DNA from: Triatoma infestans
Lineage: Eukaryota; Arthropoda; Insecta; Hemiptera; Reduviidae
Reading direction: 5' to 3'
Assembly (NCBI GenBank): GCA_011037195.1
Contig: JAAEAF010003353.1
Span: 26,259-90,258, forward strand
Length of the DNA stretch: 64,000 bases
Shown: positions 34,363 to 45,310 of the stretch, in pieces
How the letters are laid out: each line of letters begins with the position of its first letter
Position numbering within the stretch: position 1 is the first letter of the stretch
The notes under the pieces: model-generated
What the model was told of the DNA's origin: nothing
The model's database searches: none
What the model saw: only the letters and a program-made list of their open reading frames with translations
Made by a program: the position numbers and the translations under genes

Positions 34363-35332
34363 GGTTTATTGTATCTAAAAGGTAAATTTAAGCTCATCGC
34401 CAATTAAGTTTTTTTTTTTCTTTAACTTTATATATTTTACTCTTTTTTTTTGCAACTTTGGTTAAAAATCTGTTTTTGATTTATCAAATCAACGGATTTA
34501 ATAATCAATTAATTACATTAAAAAAAAAAAAAAGAAGCAAATTATCTAAATAAAATTTATTATTACAAAATAATTAAATTTACATAAAAAAAAAATTGAA
34601 TACGCAATGTTTACTTCAAACTGTCAGTAAAAATATATTATTGTACATTTACATAGATTATGTATTCAAATGTTGACATTGAAGAGAAAGAGTATGGTAA
34701 GGTCATACATAGATGATGGGTTGGTACATAGTAAGGGGTCTATGAGGAAGGGGAGGGAGGTTATTGGTGTCATCCAGGTTAATGATGGATTCAAGTGAGA
34801 GAGAGAGAAAGCCAGAGATACCTCACCTCTCTCTCGCACCGATCTTTCTAAATCTTTAAGGAGAAACAAGCATGAAACATGTACAACACTAGGCTAGGCT
34901 TCAATGTCAAGAGATAAAAATAGTTGATGTAGATAAATAGTGAACAAATTACATCTATTATTTTGTCTGTATGTTGTCCAGTATTTGTGGATGATGAAAA
35001 AAAGATTTCAACCAAATGATTGGAACAAAATATCCTTCATGTATTCTCATTTGAATGATGTACTATATAGATCAACATATTGTAAAATATTGTGACTAGA
35101 AACTTGTCGGAATGTTATGATGGATCGGAACAGCTCTATTGTAAAAAGTAACATATTTAAGCCCTCATTTTTTTTTTCTGCCAATATTATTTATATATTG
35201 TTAGTTACGCTGGAGCAAACTAAAAAGTCAATCCTTATTTGTAGCACAAAACAATTTGTTGCAATGTATTTCCACAGAGAATGCCCGCTTCGAAATAAAA
35301 GTCAGAAGCCACCATTAAAACCAACTACCACT
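34363..35332. other. Intergenic; source of a copied segment
   Basis: No gene. 34640..35000 has no repeat signature of its own, but 34848..34925 is identical over 78 bp to 37865..37942, and 34994..35007 recurs at 38035..38048. Confidence 0.5.
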
Positions 35333-35333
35333 C

Positions 35334-36083
35334 TTGGAGCTTTTACATCTTGACGTGGACTGCACAATTAAATCCCAACAAAAACCTGGTACTAACTTTG
35401 GCAAAATGCCTAAGAATTTTAATATTCCTAGAAATTTGAATCAACGAGTATATAATAATCGCTATAATAATAATAATCAATATTATAGTAATAATCATAA
35501 TCCTCGAGTTAATAATTCAAATGATTCACGATTTAACGCTTATCCTGGTAGACCCCCCCAATATAATCAGAATAATAATAATTATAACGAAACTAGAAAT
35601 AACCTTCAAAGTAGGCCCACTTGCCAATTTTGTTCAAAATTTGGACATACGGGTCGTAATTGTTTCCAAATACAGCCAAAAAAACGGTTAAGCCCATAGC
35701 CGCTCTCACGAACGGCTGATATTATGACCATGGCTCTCATACCTGCGTTCACCAATTCTGACAATTTGTTAGTAAATTTAAGAATTGGCAAAAAATTTAT
35801 TCGTGCCCTTGTAGACACTGGAGCTAGTCCCAGTCTAGTGGATTCCAGTTTTTGTCGAAATAAGAATCTTCAGCATTCCAACATTATTTTAAAATCTCTG
35901 ACTAACCAGGTAATACCTAATTATGCCATCACGTCCATTCATTTGCATGCGGACAGTGTCAAAAATTCCAATTTTTTTGGCGAATTCATAGTTTCGCAAT
36001 TAAAAGACAATAGTGGTCTTCTGAATAGTCCTTCTGCAAGGAAATGTCACATTTTCTTCGTAATTTTGATTTTTTCAAATTAA
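35334..36083 (+). pseudogene. LTR-retrotransposon gag (zinc knuckle) and protease remnant
   Basis: The first frame (35334..35699) is Asn/Arg-rich and ends with a CCHC zinc knuckle CQFCSKFGHTGRNCF (C-X2-C-X4-H-X4-C), typical of nucleocapsid. After a TAG (35697..35699) the same frame continues to NLLVNLRIGKKFIRALVDTGAS (about 35763..35828), the aspartic protease motif DTGA. No reverse transcriptase or LTR was found, so it is a gypsy-like fragment about 750 bp long. The stop between gag and protease could be decay. Confidence 0.8.
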
Positions 36084-36389
36084 ATATATTTTTAATTTCT
36101 TGCATCCATCACACTTGTCTTTAAAATGTATAAATCTTAAAGAAATAAAATCACCTATAAAAAATTGAAATGAGGCTGAAATAACTTAATATGAACTAGA
36201 CTTCCAATGTTAGCCTGATATTTGGATGTTTTCCATCTTTTGGTGACCTTGGTCTTTAAGTTTGAATAGATTGTACAGTTTGGAAATTATCTGTGATAAT
36301 TCCAAGCTCTGAAAAAAAATAAACTTGATTTATTAAACATTTTTTGATTTCCGAACTTAAAAAAAATCTGGTGTGAAACACTCACACAA

Positions 36390-36902
36390 CTTTCTCTTAC
36401 TCCTGTTCTCAAAATTATAATTGATAAATTTTATAGTTTGTGTACCAGTTTAACGAAATTCGTCGAAAACTGAAAAAACTGTTCAGTAAAAGCGCACTTC
36501 CGGTTTACTAAATTTCTTAAAACTCGGAATTTTGGCCATCTATTTTATTTCTAATTAATTTTGTTTGGATGATAGAATTGTATAATCACCTATGATAGCA
36601 CTTTACAGAAAAACATAACCCCACCCCTCCCCTAAAAGTGCCCTTAAATAAATTTGCCAGTGAAATGTTTTAAATAAAAGATGTAGATCTTTGCATGTGT
36701 TTAGTTTATATAGGGAGTTTCAAGAAAATCGCGGAGCCATTTTTTTTAGAAAGTAAAACGTAAAACGTACAACTAGTAAAGTGGTCTTCCGGTTGGAATT
36801 TTTGTACAGATAAGTCAGTCCTTCCCATGCTGATAAACCTAAACGGAATAGCAAGTTTCAACTTTCTATGGTTTTTTTCGTTTTTGAGCTATGCTGTTCA
36901 CA

Positions 36903-36936
<34 letters not shown>

Positions 36937-37085
36937 GGACACACACACACACACACAGACCATTTGCTAAAAACCACTTTTTTGGACTCAGGGGACCTCA
37001 AAACGGATATTTCCGGGGAAAACTCGATATCGAAAATTTGACACGATTACAATACTTCCTCTTACTAGGAGTAAGAGAAAGTAAA
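36390..37085. mobile_element. GT-containing dispersed repeat, short full copy
   Basis: Begins ACTTTCTCTTACTCCTG and ends AGGAGTAAGAGAAAGT: short terminal inverted repeats. Interior blocks: 'gaaaactgaaaaaactg', 'ttgtttggatgatag', 'gaacagcatagctcaaaaac' complement, a (CA)n run at 36914..36956, 'ggggacctcaaaacggatat'. No protein. Looks like a non-autonomous DNA element with a built-in microsatellite. Confidence 0.75.
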
Positions 37086-37179
37086 AAGTCAAACACAGAA
37101 CTTTCACTTCCTGCAATTTACATAGTTGTTATTTATTTAGGTATATGGGTCATTTCCTCTTTTTTTAATTTTTTTTTTT

Positions 37180-37700
37180 TAGCGTTACAGCCCTTGGAGG
37201 GTCCTCAGCTTCCTCAGCAATTTTGCCCCAAACATTTCTATCTATCACTTTTGATCTCGATCTTCTTACTCCCTCCAAGTTTTCTCAACCCTTCCTCTAT
37301 TTCATCGGTCCATCTTTTTCTAGGTCTCCCGATCATTCTTCTATTTTCCGGCCTGGCATTCATATAACTTCCTTAAACTCCTGCTTTCGTCAATTTCTCT
37401 CAACATGACCAAACCAGTCTAACCTTTTTTCTGGAGGAGCATACAATGCACTGATCTCAGAATTTTTCTTAATTTTCCAAACCCCGTTCTCGTATTTGGA
37501 ACCGAATATTCTTCTCAAGATTTTTCCCCATTCCTAATCCTCAGCATGTTCATTTCATTCTATGTCATTATCCATGTTTCACATGCATACCTGACAACTA
37601 CAGTTTTATAAATTGTGATTTTCAATTTGTGAGAAATGGTCCGATATTTCAGAATTTTATTTAATGCGAAACAGCATCGACATTCCGCAGCTAATCTCTT
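37180..37700 (-). mobile_element. RTE-like LINE, C-terminal part (minus strand)
   Basis: On the minus strand: LYKTVVVRYACETW, NMLRIRNGEKILRRIFG, RLDWFGHVERN and a W-KIAEEA end. This is the post-RT region of RTE-type LINEs, with several stops. Its RT part lies at 38440..38760, with foreign sequence between. Confidence 0.78.
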
Positions 37701-37759
37701 TCTTTAATTTCACTTTTAACATTTCGTTGTTGTGTAAATATGGCGCGTAGGTGCTTAAA

Positions 37760-38162
37760 ATTACTGACATTTTCAAAATGGTCAGTGAGACGGTCACACG
37801 GTGAGACCCAACGTATACGATTATCAAATCTTGAGGACAACATATAAAAGTCAGAAGATTTCTCCTAAATCTTTAAGGAGAAACAAGCATGAAACATGTA
37901 CAACACTAGGCTAGGCTTCAATGTCAAGAGATAAAAATAGTTACATTTTTAGAAAATTACTGACATTTTCAAAATGGACAGTGAAACGGTCACACGGTGA
38001 GACCCGCGTATACGATTATCAAATCTTGAGGACATGAAAAAAAGATTACTGACATTTTCAAAATGGACAGTGAAACGGTCACACGGTGAGACCCGTGTAT
38101 ACGATTATCAAATCTTGAGGACAACATATAAAAGTCAGAAGATTTCTCCTAAATCTTTAAGG
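37760..38162. repeat. Three-unit tandem repeat with copied inserts
   Basis: Units starting ATTACTGACATTTTCAAAAT at 37760, 37956 and 38045. Unit 1 (to 37878) and unit 3 (to 38162) are about 118 bp and nearly the same; unit 2 stops after 79 bp. Between units 1 and 2 is a 78-bp stretch identical to 34848..34925. Between units 2 and 3 is ATGAAAAAAAGATT, also present at 34994..35007. Confidence 0.9.
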
Positions 38163-38206
38163 CTGACATTGAGATAATGGATTTAGAAAATTCATTATCA
38201 TGAATT

Positions 38207-38245
38207 TTCTCTACGTTGTGCAATATTGTTGCATAACGTAGAGAA
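38207..38245. repeat. 17-bp inverted repeat (hairpin)
   Basis: TTCTCTACGTTGTGCAA and TTGCATAACGTAGAGAA flank a 5-base loop, with one mismatch. There is no T-run after it, so it is not a polymerase III terminator-type site. Confidence 0.8.
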
Positions 38246-38276
38246 ATATTGCAAATACAACATGCAAAAACTTAAA

Positions 38277-38409
38277 GAAATAAGCTTTTTTTTTAGTTTT
38301 GCTGACCAAACTCACATGATTAATTTTTTACTTTTCGGGATCAGGGAACCTCAAAATATTTATTTACGGTGAAAACTCAATTTTGGATTTATTTTTTTTA
38401 TTTTATTTT
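38277..38409. repeat. Direct repeat, copy 1 (about 130 bp)
   Basis: GAAATAAGC, T-run, TGCTGACCAAACTCACATGA .. TTTACGGTGAAAACTCAATT. Near-identical to 39203..39338. Its text is also related to the end block of the GT-containing repeat. Confidence 0.85.
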
Positions 38410-38439
38410 TTTTGGTTTTGGAGAAGTCAGTTGTTGCAA

Positions 38440-38760
38440 CTCCCCACTTTTTTTGAACTTCTTTTTTAGTTGTTCAAAACATTTTTCTAAGGCCTGGAAT
38501 GTCCTTCCGTCAGCTTATGCTAGAAAGTGCCTACATTGATTGCAAATAATACCGTTTGGGTTTATATCAATGGCTCCGAATAACTTTTTGTAGGCTGAGA
38601 TTGAACAAGATTGTGGATAGAATATCACCTTGTCTGAGGTTAAAAACTTCAGAGTAACCTCCTTGACTTCTCACTTTGGCAGCCGGTTTGCTTAGACACA
38701 TTCTCACCAAACTGATTAATTTAAGGGGAATACCGAACTCTTGCAAAATATTAAAAATTC
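38440..38760 (-). mobile_element. RTE-like LINE, reverse transcriptase part (minus strand)
   Basis: On the minus strand: VRMCLSKPAAKVRSQGGYSE-like segment, LRQGDILSTILFNLSLQKVI, INPNGIICNQ, ALEKCFEQLKKKF. The RT motif LRQGD-LS-LFNL is clear; the YADD box is deleted. It belongs with 37180..37700 as one interrupted LINE. Confidence 0.75.
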
Positions 38761-39202
38761 AACTTATTTAACTGAAAATGTAAATAAAGGGCATCGTCAT
38801 ATAACGTTACGGTTTTGAAGTAAACCAATTTTCTTCTAATACAGATTTGTAACAGTAGATTGAATTCTTATTAATATTATACAGACAATAAAACTGGACA
38901 ATATATTGCAATAAAACTAGAGAGGAATAAATAACTAGCATAACCTCTTTCCCAGACACCTATTAGCAAGAATTTCCACGGAGATATATTTTAAATAAAA
39001 GTTGTAGCACTTTTTTATGATTAGTTGATACATAAGTTTTTTTCTAAAAAATCGTTTGAGCTGTTTTCGAGAAAATTGTTCGAGCCGTTTTTGAGAAAAA
39101 CGCAAAAAAAAAACTGAAAATAATCTGTGCAGTTAAATGAGATTTCCGGCCGACCAACTTTGGCCAAAATCTTATTGTCGTATCCCTTGGTAGAACCTAG
39201 GC
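38761..39202. other. No gene; diverged dispersed-repeat sequence
   Basis: 38980..39170 resembles the GT-containing repeat interior (TTTTTGAGAAAAACGCAAAA). Nothing else recognised. Confidence 0.4.
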
Positions 39203-39338
39203 CGAAATAAGCTTTTTTTTTTTAGTTTTGCTGACCAAACTCACATGATTAATTTTTTACTTTTCGGGATCAGGGAACCTCAAAATATTTATTTACGGTG
39301 AAAACTCAATTTTGGATTTATTTTTTTTATTTTATTTT
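39203..39338. repeat. Direct repeat, copy 2 (about 130 bp)
   Basis: Second copy of 38277..38409; SINE copy 7 starts at its right end. Confidence 0.85.
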
Positions 39339-39510
39339 AAGACGAGTCAACCATCTATAGTTTAACGCAAGGAGCCTTCTCAGTGCATTGCCGGTCTTCG
39401 GACAGTGTTCCACTCGCTACAAACAACACTGACCATCACCAAATAGTGAGCTGTAAAAGAGGCTTCTAGGAAGAAAAAAATCTAAGAGATAGCACTGGAC
39501 TCGAACCCAA
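39339..39510 (-). mobile_element. tRNA-derived SINE, copy 7 (5'-truncated)
   Basis: Minus-strand copy from the 3' end (GACGAGTCAACCATCTATAG) to the B box complement GGACTCGAACCC. The A box part is missing. Confidence 0.82.
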
Positions 39511-39584
39511 TAACGATAGCAATATTTTCTCACAGCTGTGTAAACGCAAGTAAAAAGAAAAAATTAAAATATTAACAGTAATAC

Positions 39585-40561
39585 GGGTATGTCCACACTT
39601 ATGAGTTTTCCTCTTCCTCTTCCCTTTCAACTTGCGCTTCCTCTTTCCATTTCAACATGCGTTGCGCATGCCTTTCAAGCATGCCTCTTGAGGCATTCAA
39701 TTTGTTGTCCACACTTCATCCGTTCAGTGTGCATTTTATCAGATTTTATCAGATTCAGAAGTGGCATTAGCTATATTTGTACAGGTTACCTGTTTTTGAA
39801 AAGAGCATGAAGAAGAAAAAAAGCAGCGAGCCTTCATCTTATGAAAACATTTGCAATTGACCTTAATAAGGGCTCGCCAAAAAAAAAAGAATTTAATTAC
39901 AGAGCAAGGAGAATCGTTGAAAACGCTTTTGGGTTGATGGCGCCAGTGTTCAGAATTTTTTCATAAGCCTATAGAAATTACAGTTATTGGGACTGTGGTT
40001 GATATTGTGTTAACTTGTCTTCTGCTTCATAATTTAAGGCACACGGAGAGAGACGTTACTTCCAGTGATAATGGTATGAGACCTCTACAACATGTACCAC
40101 GGAACAAGCATCACTTCTCGCACATTTGCTGGTACATAATTTTGAATTTACATCTCACAAAACTGTTTGAAGATGATAATCTTCTATAAAATCAAGTGTC
40201 TCTTGATTACAAACATAATCAGAAATCTACTGTAGGAGATATTAATTAATAATAATAGTTGAATAATATCAATTACTAATAAATTATTATTAAAATAATA
40301 ATTAAATAATATTTTAAGTTAATTATATAATATATAACCTATAAAAAATCACACAACACGTAGCGAGATCAACAAGATGCATAGAATGTTGAACGAAAAT
40401 CCAAGTAGTTGGATTCACGTGCGCTGTGGCTGCGTCATGAAAATAAAGGCTCCGTTCAACTTCCATGAGGTATGCAATAACTCATGCCTCTCGTTCATCA
40501 CACCATGCGCTATGACGCATGTCTCTCTTGAAAGAAAAGTAGCACCAGTGTGGACATACCC
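39585..40561 (+). mobile_element. PIF/Harbinger-type element remnant
   Basis: Terminal inverted repeats GGGTATGTCCACACT (39585..39599) and its complement (40547..40561). Inside, on the plus strand near 39894..40050, frames read NYRARRIVENAFGLMAPVFRIF and VVDIVLTCLLLHNLRHTERD, the conserved C-terminal region of Harbinger transposases (ARR-VENAFG-L--RFR-F .. LHN). The rest of the gene is gone. Short direct repeats rich in CATGC lie near both ends. Confidence 0.82.
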
Positions 40562-42202
40562 TATCAATTACTGTATTGTGATCAAGTCAAATTTTGGTAA
40601 CTGAGTTTACAATTAAAATTAATGTTATTATATACCTTGAATAAGAGAAAAATAATTTTAGCGAATGGTCTGTGTGCGTACGTGTATGTGTACTCTGTAT
40701 AAGTAAAAACATACCCCTCTTTTTTTGAAACATTTTCCTAAGCAATTGTTTTCAGAGAGGGGTTTGGGGGGGGGTCTGTCAGTTAGGTTTAATTTAATGC
40801 CCTAAATTGAAATTTAAATTTAAGATTTTATTGTTTGTTTTTTTTTACAGAACGCGCTTAACATAAAAACCCGGTCAAATATACAAGCATAATTCTTATC
40901 ATCTTTTTTTTTTTTATGTTTAACCACCTCACTCTAAACATTTATAAACGCTGCAGTTTTTGAGATTTAAAAAAAAAAATAAATTGTATTAATTAAAATA
41001 AGAAAATGGTTTTGAGTGTGACACTAGATTTTTTTTTAAATAAGTTTTGTGCCTTTTCATTACTTGGAGGAGGGGAAAAGTATGTGGGGGGGAAAGTGGA
41101 AGAAAGTTTATTCCAGAAAAGTGTTGAATAGAAAAGAGAGACTACATTACCCTCACAACATTTGAATCTCTCTTTTGAGGAGAAGAAAAAAATCCCTAGG
41201 GACTTGTATACTTCCTGCCTAACCGTATAAAACGAGGGTTGGCAGAGAGTTTTCCTAGTGCTAAAGAATATACCTTATACATACAATTGCTATTCAACTG
41301 TCACTTACTGGCAATTGTGACTATTCAGCCAAATGATATACTAAATTTCATTTTATAAAAATATATGTCAAGTTATTATTTTGCTTATTAAATAAAATTT
41401 ATTCAATGGATAGTTTATCTAATTAATTATTCGATATAATTAAAATTTCTCATTAATCTATATCTTATCAATCTACTTTCTTTTTTTTTTAATCACATTT
41501 CGAATTCTGAATTTGAATTTATCAACTCACAAACATAACATCAGCCATAAATCTCTGTGACATAATTTTTTTTAGACTATTCAAACACAAATTTATTCCT
41601 ATTAAACTAGACTATTAGTCACAAAAATACCAGATAAACATCTGGAATTTACAATTGATCAATATATATATTTAAATTGAACAATAAATAGTTTATAACA
41701 TAGGAGAAGTATTGAAGAATCAAAGAAATATACAATGGTTACTTTCATATCAAAGCAAATATATATATATATATTTGGTACGAATCAAATTTACATAGAA
41801 TGAAAAGACTATTTATTAATGTAATAGATTTATATGTTAAAGATTATAAAGACATAAATTGTATTCGAATTATTTTCTTTTCAATTTATGATATTATTGT
41901 TTATTTTATATAAAGTAAATGATATATTTTTTCTTTGTCCATTGTGTTATATCCAAGAATTCAACCCCCCCCCCCCAAAAAAGAAGTAATATTAATTATA
42001 TCAGAAAATTTACAAAATATATAAACAATGATAAAACAAAATTACTGTCAACATTAAATTTTTATTTTCATTTACACAGCCTTACATTTATATAAAACTA
42101 AATAATATCCAAAATAAGAATATTTACTATTTTTTTTATTTATTTAATAAATTAAATTATTGTATAAACAAATAACGTAAATAGAATAATAATAGTAATC
42201 TA
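40562..42202. other. No gene; AT-rich with repeat scraps
   Basis: 40660..41060 contains blocks of the GT-containing repeat. 41170..41330 is a GC-richer patch of unknown origin. The rest is AT-rich with (AT)n at 41761..41774 and a poly-C run at 41966..41976. Confidence 0.45.
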
Positions 42203-42418
42203 TAGGGAAGGGAATAGCTAAGTGGTTGCATATGTACTCGGTTCGAGTCCCTGTCTACCCTTAGATTTTTTTCTTCTTAGGATCCTTTACAGCTCACTAT
42301 CCCTGACGGACAGTGTTGTCTATACCGAGAAGATACTGTCGGAAGCCGCAGTGCACTGAGAAGGCTCCGGGCTCCCAATGACCATAGATTTTTGATGCGC
42401 CTTAATTACAAAAAAATA
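42203..42418 (+). mobile_element. tRNA-derived SINE, copy 8
   Basis: AATAGCTAAGTGGTTGC, GGTTCGAGTCC, TAGATTTTTTTCTTCTTAG, GGACAGTGTTGTC, CCATAGATTTTTGATGCGCC and an A tail. A deletion removes the anticodon-arm region between the A and B boxes. Confidence 0.88.
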
Positions 42419-42482
42419 GTATCTAGTAACGAGTTTATGAATATAATTAAATTTTTATAGTCATTCAATTACTTAGAATGTT

Positions 42483-43335
42483 TTGGGCCTAGAACCAAAC
42501 ACTCGGAACCCATGGGTACGTTTCCTAGCATCTTCTAGGCGGAAATTCACGCTATTGGAAGATGCGTTCAGTTAAACCCTGACAGAGGATATCGTTGTCA
42601 GGAGATAGTTATCCTATCCGATAGTCAGGCGGCCATTAAAGCACTGAGTTCTTATGTTATCAGTTCTAAAATGATATGGGAATGCCTAGGTAAGCTCAAT
42701 GACCTAGGCAGAAGAAATAAAGTACCCTATATTGGGTGCCGAGACATGTCGGCGTGGAAGGCAATGAGGTAGCCGACACCCTAGCAAAAGAAGGCGCTGC
42801 ATCTCCTCTCATTGGGCCCCTTTTGTGGAGTCAGCGACCAAGTATTCTTAGAAGAAATCAAGAAGGAGGAGATGGCGAAAAGAGCTCGTCTCTGGAACAT
42901 TATCCCGGGAGTGAGGCAGGACAAGGGCTGTCTGGGTGGTTATAACCAGGAAAGGTCGAAAGCCTGCATCAGTCTGAGTAAGAACAGGATCCGTATTCTT
43001 ACGGGATTCCTTAGGGGGCATTGCAGACTCAGGGGACACCTGAGGAAGCTTGGCCTAGAAGATGATGGCACATGCAGATTCTGTGGAGAGATGGACGAAA
43101 CTCCGATACATCTCCCCACAGACTGTGATGCCGTCATTCAAAGAAGATTTAGTAGTCTGGGCCGTTACCAGATAGGGTAGGAGGAAATACCCACCCTTGA
43201 ACCTTCCAGGATTTTGGGATTCCTTAGGGAGCTCAACATGGAGAGGGTGCTGTAGAGGAGCTAGCTCATCCTCGGCACCGAAGGGGGTACAGTAGATCAA
43301 AATAATGGTTGCAGTACAGAACCCTCAAAAAAAAA
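42483..43335 (+). mobile_element. LINE 3' end with RNase H domain (copy 1)
   Basis: Frames read AEIHAI (catalytic Glu), VILSDSQAAIKAL (catalytic Asp), GNEVADTLAKEGA (third acidic), then RILTGFLRGHCRLRGHLRKL and TCRFCGEMDETPIHL-TDCD, a C-X2-C..H..C end. This is the RNase H and C-terminal zinc region of I/R1/Jockey-group LINEs. One frameshift near 42738; ends in A-rich sequence. It is related to, but not the same as, the element at 61449..62534. Confidence 0.85.
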
Positions 43336-44830
43336 AAAATTAAAGAAGAAAAACTAAATGCAATATTAAAATAGTGAAATTACTTGATCTATAGATTATA
43401 AAGGAGTGGGAGTTTGGTTGGTCCGAACTAACTTCACTACACTATAATTAAATATAAACTTATAATTTTACAACTAAGGACTATAGGAGATAGAGATAGA
43501 GTAATTTGAAAGAGAGAGAGAGAAAATCCCACTTTAATATAATTACATCTAAAATATAAAATAAGTTAATTGAAAAAAGTTAGAAATTACGAAGATTGAA
43601 CCACATGACATTGAAAATGGTAATCTGGGGTAATACGATATATATGGTGTAGAAATTATATGTGCATTAAAGCTGGATGTTACCTATAGAGAGATTTGAG
43701 TTTTGCTCAGAAATGAGAGTTATCCTGTGATTTTTGTAATTTCTCTCAAAATATAACAATCGTGCCTGATAATCAGTATGCTTTAATAATGGACTTTTAC
43801 CAATACGTGATTGTAAAGAAACAGTAGATAAATTCATGTTCAATAATGTTTATTTTGAATTACCTTCGGTACAGACATTCCTATCGTCTACACATTTAGA
43901 CATTTAAACAGGTTACTGTTTTGAAATTAAATTCTTCTTTATTTTATTTAGTAAGTTTTTCAATAATAGGTATTTAATATTTAGAGAAACGAAAGGAGGT
44001 TGTTTAATTTTTGAAAATTCAATGAAAAACATCAAACTATGGGTTTAATTTGAATTTATCCATACAAAAAACAGATTTTTTTTCTTTTTATACCTACATG
44101 TTCAAAAAATTTTAAAAGTATAAAGATTTGGTGCAGATACATGTATTTGATCATCTAAATTTTTACATTTTTCCAAGACTTTTTGATTGTTAAAGTTTTC
44201 GATGAAAAATTAGGCAAAAAACGTATCAACTGAAAAATCTCTACATGTTTGTCTCATTAGAGTCAGCATAAAAATTGCTATAAGATATCGTCCATTTTGA
44301 CAGTCAATAATTTCTTTTCTCTGTCAATAAATGAAATTGAATTTTATTTCTGAGTGAAAAATTTTCCGTTCATAGAATAACCGTTATTTATGATAGATTT
44401 ATTTTGTCTCAAAAATAACTCTCATGGTGTGATTTTTTGATAGTTTGACTAGAAAATAAAAAAGTCCAATCTTAATATAAATCAAAAAATTATTTCTAAA
44501 GGCAAAAAAAAATAAAATTAAATCGTGATATGATTTTTTTTACAAAATATAAATAATTATTGATTTCAATTGCTGCATACACGTAAAACACGAATTCAAG
44601 AATTAGGCGAGAGAAACAAATCTGATTAAGTGGAGATAGACCAGCGATGATAGAGATGGTTAGACTGGATGGCCAGCGATGGGATTCCTAAGTGATGAAA
44701 GAGAAAGAGATATGAGACCAGTTCTTAGCTGGAGAGACAAAAGAGTATAAAATGAGGTGACATATGGTGTAGAGACGGGCCAGAGATAAGGAGAAATGAA
44801 GCAAGATTATTCAAAAATGTGTTTTAAACA
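43336..44830. other. No gene seen
   Basis: AT-rich; 43390..43560 and 44620..44800 are purine-rich, single-copy-looking patches. No domain or element recognised. Confidence 0.4.
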
Positions 44831-45310
44831 ATTTTTTTTTTTTTTTTTTTGCATCTGTACAACTATATAAATGGCAAAAGTGTATGTACAGTATTATAAA
44901 CAATTGTGTCACTGAGCTAAGCTCAGCACCACAACTAGGATGACGTGATGGGAGAAACCAACCAGCGCTGGAACTCCCTAGGATGAACTTGTGGGTTGAG
45001 GAGCAAGGAGATCTCGTGGCCAACGACGTCTTAAACGACGTCGAGGATTGTCAGGGTGGAAAAGTGTAGAGAGTGATTGGGCAAGAAGATTTGGGTGAAG
45101 CTCTAGGCTTTTATGAAAATTTTGGAATCGGGAGAGGATTAGATCATTAACGAAGGGAATATTACGGTCATGATGCAGGGTGAGATTGGAGACATAATAG
45201 GGTGCGTTAACGGTTCGGCGGAGGACTTTGGATTGGAAGGATTGTATGGGTTGTACATTGGAAGGTTTTGCGGAGCCCCACAATTCTGCTGCATATGTTA
45301 AACAAGAATA
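44831..45310 (-). mobile_element. Jockey-type LINE 3' end, 5'-truncated
   Basis: The minus strand reads YSCLTYAAELWGSAKPSNVQPI then QSFQSKVLRRTVNAPYYVSN and RRLRRRWPRDLLAPQ (frame 45283..44978), then the 3' UTR and a poly-A tail seen as the T-run at 44831..44850. It is the best-preserved Jockey tail in the window, with an open frame over about 100 codons. Confidence 0.88.
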
